Both the position numbers and the translations under genes were made by a program. A stretch of DNA of 11,124 nucleotides from Woronichinia sp035285405 (GTDB lineage: Bacteria > Cyanobacteriota > Cyanobacteriia > Cyanobacteriales > Microcystaceae): the NCBI GenBank assembly GCA_035285405.1, contig JAYKJI010000445.1, forward strand, positions 1-11,124, in the 5' to 3' direction. Shown piece after piece: positions 6,351 through 11,124 of this stretch. The notes beneath the pieces are model-generated. The model was not told the origin of the DNA. It saw only the letters and a list, made by a program, of their open reading frames with translations, and searched no databases. Each line of letters starts with the position of its first letter. Position 1 is the first letter of the stretch.

Positions 6351-7037
6351 TTAGCAATAACCATGTTCTGCCAAAAAGTCTAGGCTAATTTCTGTTTCTC
6401 GGTTAGCAGATTGATGATAACCCAATAATTTTTCGACATATTTACCTAAAATATCACCTTCTAAATTGACCCAATCCCCCGGTTTTAAATACTGTAAATT
6501 GGTTTCATGATAGGTATGAGGAATAACCGCAACGGTAAACCAGTTTCCCTGGCGATCGCCGTTCGCAATGGTTAAACTAATGCCATTAATACTAATACTG
6601 CCCTTGGAGACAAGATAACGGGCCAGATAACTTTGCCATTGGGTCTGGAGTTCAGTCGGAGCCGTAAAAGTTAATTCCCAGGCATTATCTGTCGTGATCG
6701 CCTGGCTTAAAGCACCGATACCATCCACATGGCCAGTTACAAAATGACCACCGATTTTACCTCCCACTCGTAAGGAAGTTTCAATATTGACATAGCTGGC
6801 CTTCTGACTGGCTTGGCCCAAGGTACTGCGATTCAGGGTTTCAGGGGAAACATCAGCAATAAATCCGTCGCTGGTAATGGCTTCTGCGGTTAGACAAACC
6901 CCATCCACCGCCACACTATCCCCGATCGCCAAATCCGAGAGAATAGGGGTTGAAATGGCTGAAGAGAGAACAATTTGTAAGCGATTTTGTGGCAGGGAAC
7001 GTAGTTGTCCTAGACCTTGAATAATGCCTGTAAACAC
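6351..7037 (-). CDS. ribE: Riboflavin synthase, alpha subunit
   Basis: This enzyme converts two molecules of 6,7-dimethyl-8-ribityllumazine to riboflavin, the last step of the pathway, as a cytoplasmic trimer. The protein has 228 residues with the family's MFTGIIQ start and two similar beta-barrel halves. The first has GDSVAVDGVCLT near residue 41 and GGHFVTGHVDG; the second has KGSISINGISLT and the ending NLEGDILGKYVEKLL. The start is GTG (7035-7037), fixed by the conserved MFTG. It follows cpcE by 43 nt on the same strand and is probably its co-transcribed partner. The symbol ribE (also called ribC in some species) follows common bacterial use. Confidence 0.95.
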   Translation of the reverse strand: MFTGIIQGLGQLRSLPQNRLQIVLSSAISTPILSDLAIGDSVAVDGVCLTAEAITSDGFIADVSPETLNRSTLGQASQKASYVNIETSLRVGGKIGGHFVTGHVDGIGALSQAITTDNAWELTFTAPTELQTQWQSYLARYLVSKGSISINGISLTIANGDRQGNWFTVAVIPHTYHETNLQYLKPGDWVNLEGDILGKYVEKLLGYHQSANRETEISLDFLAEHGYC

Positions 7038-7080
7038 AGTGTTGAGCTTGAATAAGTGGGAGAGATTAAGACAAGAAAAA

Positions 7081-7899
7081 CTAGAGTAATTCGTCCATCA
7101 AGGTCATAACTTGTACCGTTGCTGGTGATAATAAAGGTTCTTCAGCCTGTTTTTCTCGATAGCATTTCCACAGATTTTTAATGGCAATTAATTTCAAGCT
7201 ATTTTCTGCTAACGTGGCCGCGATCGCCGTTGCCCCAGGTAGATAACCCGTTGCCCCTAGATCCATCATGGCAGAGCGTCGTAATTGTAAATCATTGCCC
7301 TGTAACGCCGAGATTAGACGTTCCGCATAAACAGCGTTTTGGGTTAACTGATAGAGAGAACGGGCGGCTGCATATTGTACCTTCGGGGAAAAATGGTCTA
7401 AAAAGGGTTCGATTAAGGAACGAGCCTCTTGGGCCTGTAGTTCCCCCAATGCCTCTAAAACGGCTTCGTAGGGTTGGGCTAAATGGGGTTTATCGGCAAC
7501 TTTTTGGGCTGCTTCTAGTCCACCTTTGAGTAACTCAGACAGCGGTGCGATCGCCCTAGAATCCTTGAGTTGAGCCAGGGCATAGGCCGCCGATTCCCGC
7601 ACATAGTAATCTTCACAGTTTAGGGTCTGAATCAGGTCAGGTACTACCGTGAGATTGCCCAGTTTACCGAGAGCCTTCGCAGCGTTGCGTCGCAAGGGAT
7701 AGCCCCCATCCGGCGATCGATCTGTTTCATCCTGCAAAGCTTCCAACAGAGCCGTGATCACAATCGGTTCTCTCACCTGAAACCGTCCAATCCACCAAGC
7801 CGCATAGTAACGCGCACTGGGATCTTCTTTTTGCTGCAAATTGGCGATCGCTTGGCTGGCCGTATAGGCAGGATTGACTACTTCCAATTCGGTATTCAT
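7081..7899 (-). CDS. cpcE: Phycocyanobilin lyase subunit CpcE
   Basis: CpcE, with CpcF, attaches phycocyanobilin to Cys84 of the phycocyanin alpha subunit. The protein has 272 residues, the usual CpcE length, built almost wholly of HEAT-like repeats. Typical segments are ARYYAAWWIGRFQVREP, YPLRRNAAKALGKLG, YYVRESAAYALAQLKD, VQYAAARSLYQL and LQLRRSAMMDLGATGYL. The early WWIGRF segment and PDGGYPLRRNAAKALG are what I recall as CpcE hallmarks. cpcF is not in the window, though the two genes are often adjacent in other cyanobacteria. gun4 ends 21 nt upstream, so a gun4-cpcE-ribE transcript is likely. The start ATG 7899 has no strong ribosome site. Confidence 0.9.
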   Translation of the reverse strand: MNTELEVVNPAYTASQAIANLQQKEDPSARYYAAWWIGRFQVREPIVITALLEALQDETDRSPDGGYPLRRNAAKALGKLGNLTVVPDLIQTLNCEDYYVRESAAYALAQLKDSRAIAPLSELLKGGLEAAQKVADKPHLAQPYEAVLEALGELQAQEARSLIEPFLDHFSPKVQYAAARSLYQLTQNAVYAERLISALQGNDLQLRRSAMMDLGATGYLPGATAIAATLAENSLKLIAIKNLWKCYREKQAEEPLLSPATVQVMTLMDELL

Positions 7900-7920
7900 C
7901 GTACTTAACTCATTAACCTT

Positions 7921-8628
7921 TTACCAATTACGTTCGGCCCAAACCGGATGGGAAAATAAAGAAGCCGCGACTCGTACTCCTCGCAGTTGATTCAAGAGCG
8001 GTAAATGTCCCACCGGAGCCGTTAAAGCCCAGATAAAACCATGAGGATACTTTGTCCAACTATTGCCATCCTTCCAGCCGATCTTGGGCCAGAGTTTCAC
8101 AAAATCCTTACCCAAAGACAACCAGAGTTTACGTTGTACCGAAAAGCCAAATCGTCCTTCCGAATGAACCCACCAGAGCGAATTGATAGTATGCAAATCC
8201 ACCGCCGAAAATCGCTCAACTTCCGTAAAATATAACCATTTACGTTGAATCGCTCCCGACCCAGCCAATTCACAGAGCTTTTCACGGGTCAGATTATCTG
8301 CCAATTCAAATTCCTGACGAGCGAGGGCAACCTGTAGGGGACGATAGTCAATCCGGGCGGAAGATTCAAGAGGAACGACTCCATCGGGATAATACTCCGC
8401 TAAAAAGCTCTGAACCTTAGTATCATCCAGAGCATAAAGACTTTGATAAATTTTCCCAATAACGAGATTAGGAACAGGGGGGGAATGGCGAGCTAGATAG
8501 TCCAGCAAAACCTGCCATCCTGCTTCTCCCAATGTGGCTAGTTTGGCAATAGACTGAAGCTGATTTTTCTCAGATTCGTTAGACAGTTGACTCGCTAACT
8601 GCGAGAGATCGAGAGTGGAGTCTAGCAT
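7921..8628 (-). CDS. gun4: Gun4, tetrapyrrole-binding activator of magnesium chelatase
   Basis: Gun4 binds protoporphyrin IX and Mg-protoporphyrin and stimulates magnesium chelatase, the first step of the chlorophyll branch. From ATG 8628 the protein has 235 residues, close to Synechocystis Gun4. A helical N-terminal domain (LSQLASQL to about residue 75) precedes the Gun4 core: REKLCELAGSGAIQRKWLYF, EVERFSAVDLHTINSLWW, GRFGFSVQRKLWL, FVKLWPKIGWKDGN and HLPLLNQLRGVRVA. All are strongly conserved. The frame also opens at a TTG at 8661 (11 extra residues), which I consider less likely because ATG 8628 gives the family's usual N-terminus. cpcE follows by 21 nt. Confidence 0.95.
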   Translation of the reverse strand: MLDSTLDLSQLASQLSNESEKNQLQSIAKLATLGEAGWQVLLDYLARHSPPVPNLVIGKIYQSLYALDDTKVQSFLAEYYPDGVVPLESSARIDYRPLQVALARQEFELADNLTREKLCELAGSGAIQRKWLYFTEVERFSAVDLHTINSLWWVHSEGRFGFSVQRKLWLSLGKDFVKLWPKIGWKDGNSWTKYPHGFIWALTAPVGHLPLLNQLRGVRVAASLFSHPVWAERNW

Positions 8629-8737
8629 CGAAGAGGGGAAAGAATCGGTCAAGTTTAGCAATTTAGCAATAATGAGTTGCCATTCATTAATAGTAATGGT
8701 TTTTTGGGGATTACTGCGCTCTGTTGGCGGTCATGAC

Positions 8738-9091
8738 TTAAAAAGTACTGCCATTCCAACCCCACATTGATCCCTTGGCATCGTTAAATTCAATATAAAT
8801 ACGATTTTGGGGAACCCCTAGTGTCATATGAATAAGCTCACAGAAGTCTTTACTCATCGCCTTGGTCTGGGTAGGGGACATCGTACCAATATTTTTAATT
8901 TCAAGATAGCAAACTGGTTCAAAAGTACCACCAAAGGTCATTTTTGCCTGGGGTTCAAAGCTCGTCATAACATAGGCTTCAGGTTTATTAACGTGTTTAG
9001 CCAATTTAGCGGATAGACTTTTGAGTAAGTCGTTGACCTGGGCATCGGAAGCGGCGATCGGCGCAGAGGTTTGAACTTTAATAAGGGGCAT
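8738..9091 (-). CDS. MIF / phenylpyruvate tautomerase-like protein
   Basis: This is a 117-residue protein of the tautomerase superfamily, related to macrophage migration inhibitory factor. It begins MPLIKVQTSA, so Met removal would expose the catalytic Pro1. Further family marks are NKPEAYVM, MTFGGTFEPVCYLEIKNIG, VPQNRIYIEFNDAKG and the ending WGWNGSTF. The two cysteines of the mammalian MIF CxxC redox motif are reduced to one (VCYLE), so tautomerase rather than redox activity is expected. Its job in cyanobacteria is not established. It is on the same strand as gun4 but separated from it by about 110 nt, and is probably transcribed separately. Confidence 0.9.
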   Translation of the reverse strand: MPLIKVQTSAPIAASDAQVNDLLKSLSAKLAKHVNKPEAYVMTSFEPQAKMTFGGTFEPVCYLEIKNIGTMSPTQTKAMSKDFCELIHMTLGVPQNRIYIEFNDAKGSMWGWNGSTF

Positions 9092-9410
9092 AATTTTAGT
9101 TATTTTGCGGGTAATTTCCTGGTCATTATTTAGGACAAGACTAAGATTAAAACGTCAATTAGGGGAAGATTTGTGTAAAACCACTCATCATTTTGCCATA
9201 ATTCCTCAGTACCGAAACATTGTCTATTAGAATTAGTTCGGTACCACCGTCTGCACATTCCAGGCTTCAGGATTGGCTCTAGTGCTGTAGAATCAACGGT
9301 TAGGCCAATTAGTTGACCCTAAAGCTTGCCTACCCTAAAAGTTTCAGTTTGTATTGAGTCTTATCCAACATCCCTGGCTCTATCGTTAAACGAATTACCC
9401 TGCGTCCCCT
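9092..9410. other. 319-bp gap between divergent genes, with inverted and direct repeats
   Basis: There is no ORF worth calling. The gap holds the promoters of the MIF-like gene (minus) and the GldG-like gene (plus). Two structures are visible: a perfect 8-bp inverted repeat GTACCGAA (9209-9216) / TTCGGTAC (9237-9244) with 20 bases between the arms, and a direct repeat ACCCTAAA at 9316-9323 and 9332-9339 with a 16-bp period. Neither fits the NtcA (GTA-N8-TAC) or the cyanobacterial LexA pattern as I know them. Confidence 0.5.
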
Positions 9411-11124
9411 ATGCAAGCCCTTAAACCCTATTTGAAATATTTATATGTTCCTGGTGTGATTCTGACGGTGGCTGGTGTGGTCGCGGGGATCACGTCCGGT
9501 AGTTGGTCGCCGCTTTATCTAGGGTTAATAGCGATCAGTGGCATGATTCTGGTGGCTTGGTTGGGCTGGCTATTGAGCAACTATCCTGGGTTATTCTCTC
9601 GTCGTTCCACTCAGGCAGGAACAAATGCGCTAGTCACAACGATCGCCCTATTGGTAATTGTCGGAGCGATTAATTTATTAGCCTTTCGCTATTCAGGCAA
9701 GATTGATCTCACGGAAAATCAACTTTTTACCCTCTCGCCTCAAACAGAAACGGTAATTAGTCAATTAAAGCAGCCTGTTAAGGTTTGGATTTTTAGTAGT
9801 AATCCGATGGCCAGTGATAAAGATTTACTCAAAAACTATCAGCGTATTAATAATAATTTTTCCTTTGAGTTTGTTAACCCCGATCAGCAACCAGGCTTAG
9901 TCAAAGAATTTAAAGTGAAGTCCCAGGGAGATGTGTTTGTTCAGTATGGTGCTAAAAAGCAACTGGCTCAAACCCTGGTTAATTTTAATCACCCCGAACC
10001 CCTTTCTGAGATTAAACTCACTAATACTATTGAGAAAATTCAACGCGATCGCCTTCTCAATGTTTATTTTCTCCAGGGTCACGGTGAACATCCTTTAAAT
10101 AACAGTAAAGAAGGGGTGTCTGATGCAGTCACCAGCCTAGAAAATAAAGGCTTTAAGGTAAATCCCCTTAATTTAGTGGAAAATGCCGGTATTCCAGAAA
10201 ATGCGAATGCCATTATCATTGCTGGCCCTAAACGGGAAATGCTTAAGCCCGAAGTTCAAGCCCTGAAAACCTACAGCGATCGCGGAGGTAATCTAATGGT
10301 CATGGTGGATCCAGAGGTCAATCCAGGCTTAGATCCCCTTTTTCAGACCTGGGGCATCAAACTGGATCCCAGAACCGTCGTTGATTTGTCAGGAGCCGGC
10401 AATCTGTTAGGTTTAGGCCCGGCTGCCCCCATTATTACCCAGTACGGAGAACATCCGATTACCAAAGAATTTAACAACGGCATCTCTATTTTTCCCCTCT
10501 CTCGCCCGATCGCCACCGTTAAAACGCCCAATGTTCAAGCCGTCACCCTGTTAGAAGCCTCTCCGAAAATGTTAGCCAAAAAAGAGCTAACCGCCGATCT
10601 ACAATTTGACGAAAAACAAGATCTGCGCGGCCCCTTTGATCTTGGTGTGGCCCTAGAACGCACCGCCATTCCCCCTCAAATCACCCCATCCCCCTCGCCA
10701 AACGGTAGTCCTAACCCCAACCTCTCTCCTAACCCCAACCTTTCTCCCAATCCCCATCCCTCTCCCTCTTCCTCACCCAATCCCCAAACCTCTCTATCTC
10801 CTAACTCCCAATCCTCCCCCTCCTCAGTTCCCTCAATCTCCCCCAGCCTCCCCCTCCCCCCAGCCTCCCCCTCTCCCACATCCTCACCCTCTCCCAGTCT
10901 CCCCATCCCCCCATCTCCCCCAGCTTCCCCTAATCCTCAACCCTCCAAAACCTCTCAAAATCCCTCTCCTCTCAAATTTGTCTCCTATACCCTGGCTCAA
11001 ACCGCAACCCCCAGCCTAGCCACACCCATTCCCCTAGTCTCCCCATCCCCCATTTCCTCCATCTCCCCCTCACCCAGGCCCCTCCGCACCCCAACCCCCA
11101 CTGCCGATCGCTCTCCCCAAGCCA
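9411..11124 (+). CDS. GldG-like ABC-transporter auxiliary membrane protein (3' truncated by window edge)
   Basis: From ATG 9411 the frame is open through the window end (571 codons, no stop). Three N-terminal membrane segments (about residues 11-30, 35-55 and 72-93) precede the GldG-type extracytoplasmic domain, marked by KIDLTENQLFTLSPQT (97-112), NTIEKI, VYFLQGHGEHPL, AIIIAGPKREM, YSDRGGNLMVMVDPE and, late, GPFDLGVALERT. This is the ABC_transp_aux (PF09822) architecture. In other bacteria it partners an ABC ATPase and permease in gliding or export, but the upstream gene here is divergent, so any partner lies elsewhere or downstream. From residue ~420 it enters a Pro/Ser-rich tract where family members normally have a short linker. 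No ribosome site is visible before the ATG. Confidence 0.85.
   Translation, partial: MQALKPYLKYLYVPGVILTVAGVVAGITSGSWSPLYLGLIAISGMILVAWLGWLLSNYPGLFSRRSTQAGTNALVTTIALLVIVGAINLLAFRYSGKIDLTENQLFTLSPQTETVISQLKQPVKVWIFSSNPMASDKDLLKNYQRINNNFSFEFVNPDQQPGLVKEFKVKSQGDVFVQYGAKKQLAQTLVNFNHPEPLSEIKLTNTIEKIQRDRLLNVYFLQGHGEHPLNNSKEGVSDAVTSLENKGFKVNPLNLVENAGIPENANAIIIAGPKREMLKPEVQALKTYSDRGGNLMVMVDPEVNPGLDPLFQTWGIKLDPRTVVDLSGAGNLLGLGPAAPIITQYGEHPITKEFNNGISIFPLSRPIATVKTPNVQAVTLLEASPKMLAKKELTADLQFDEKQDLRGPFDLGVALERTAIPPQITPSPSPNGSPNPNLSPNPNLSPNPHPSPSSSPNPQTSLSPNSQSSPSSVPSISPSLPLPPASPSPTSSPSPSLPIPPSPPASPNPQPSKTSQNPSPLKFVSYTLAQTATPSLATPIPLVSPSPISSISPSPRPLRTPTPTADRSPQA
10676..11124 (+). repeat. Low-complexity C/T-rich tract inside the GldG-like gene
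   Basis: About 450 bases to the window end are almost wholly C and T on the plus strand, with As mostly in CCA/CAA/AAC steps and very few Gs. The frame stays open and reads as Pro/Ser/Asn-rich repeats (SPNPNLSPNPNLSPNPHPSP, SPSPSPT-like units). Local duplications include CTAACCCCAACCT repeated in tandem (10709-10741) and CCCCCAGCCTCCCCCT, present at 10840-10855 and 10857-10872. A short more ordinary stretch (PLKFVSYTLAQT, 10969-11004) interrupts it. Confidence 0.85.
10840..10871 (-). other. G-quadruplex-forming pattern on the minus strand
   Basis: Reading the minus strand, four G-runs of 5, 6, 5 and 5 are separated by loops of 5 (AGGCT), 1 (A) and 5 (AGGCT) bases. That satisfies the usual G3+N1-7 rule with room to spare. 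The G-rich strand is the template for the GldG-like gene, so a folded structure could slow transcription or replication and favour repeat-length change. Confidence 0.6.

Noticed and set aside
7230..7529. 99-residue plus-strand open frame
   Set aside because: It lies wholly inside cpcE on the opposite strand and is a shadow of that gene.
8629..8661. TTG start giving Gun4 an 11-residue extension
   Set aside because: ATG 8628 gives the usual Gun4 length; the extension shows no conserved feature and no ribosome site.
8680..8705. Hairpin CCATT...AATGG followed by TTTTTT
   Set aside because: The T-run follows on the plus strand, where no gene ends; the stem is only 5 bp. It is not a terminator for the minus-strand MIF-like gene.
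10676..10906. Gly/Glu-rich 76-residue minus-strand open frame
   Set aside because: It is the complement of the C/T-rich repeat tract and a by-product of its base composition.
10676..11124. C-rich tract read as a CRISPR array
   Set aside because: There is no constant repeat-spacer period; units are short, irregular and C/T-only, and the tract stays in one reading frame.

Overview
The window looks like the chromosome of a cyanobacterium. It carries gun4 (chlorophyll synthesis), cpcE (phycocyanin chromophore lyase) and a DevB/DevC exporter pair. I count eleven copies by eye of the octamer GCGATCGC (HIP1), which is typical of cyanobacterial chromosomes. Moderate-to-low GC and the mix of IS remnants and low-complexity repeats suggest a unicellular Microcystis/Cyanothece-like lineage, but the genus is inference.

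Left part (1-3091), rich in remnants and mobile DNA. It opens with the last 36 codons of an unrecognised gene. Next comes a wrecked Sir2-family deacetylase gene in which the first ~29 residues are joined out of frame to the last ~37. Then comes nrdB, the small subunit of class I ribonucleotide reductase, split by a 1,023-nt group I intron (1149-2171). The splice sites proposed here (U1148 / G2171) restore a 355-residue protein with every metal ligand and the radical tyrosine. The intron carries a GIY-YIG homing endonuclease with a duplicated helix-turn-helix-like tail. A hairpin plus T-run follows nrdB. Between it and devC lies an internally deleted IS1-family transposase, in which the InsA helix-turn-helix is fused directly to the InsB C-terminus.

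Middle (3092-6319). devB-devC on the minus strand encode the adaptor and permease of a DevBCA-type ABC exporter. The ATPase gene devA, normally next, is missing: the IS1 remnant begins within about ten bases of the devC stop. Divergent from devB is a PadR-family repressor gene. A repeated AATGTATAT inside an imperfect TGACA...TGTCA palindrome lies in the shared promoter region and is a plausible operator.

Right-middle (6351-9091), minus strand. gun4, cpcE and ribE (riboflavin synthase) are packed with gaps of 21 and 43 nt and probably form one operon, joining a chlorophyll-branch regulator, a bilin lyase and a flavin enzyme. Upstream of it is a gene for a MIF/phenylpyruvate tautomerase-like protein.

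Right end (9411-11124). The final gene encodes a membrane-anchored GldG-like ABC auxiliary protein, open to the window edge. From about residue 420 its reading frame runs into a Pro/Ser-rich low-complexity tract of roughly 450 bases, nearly all C and T on the coding strand, with a strong G-quadruplex pattern on the template strand. The most interesting items are the nrdB intron with its endonuclease, the three separate internal-deletion or loss events (sir2, IS1, devA), and the polypyrimidine expansion.
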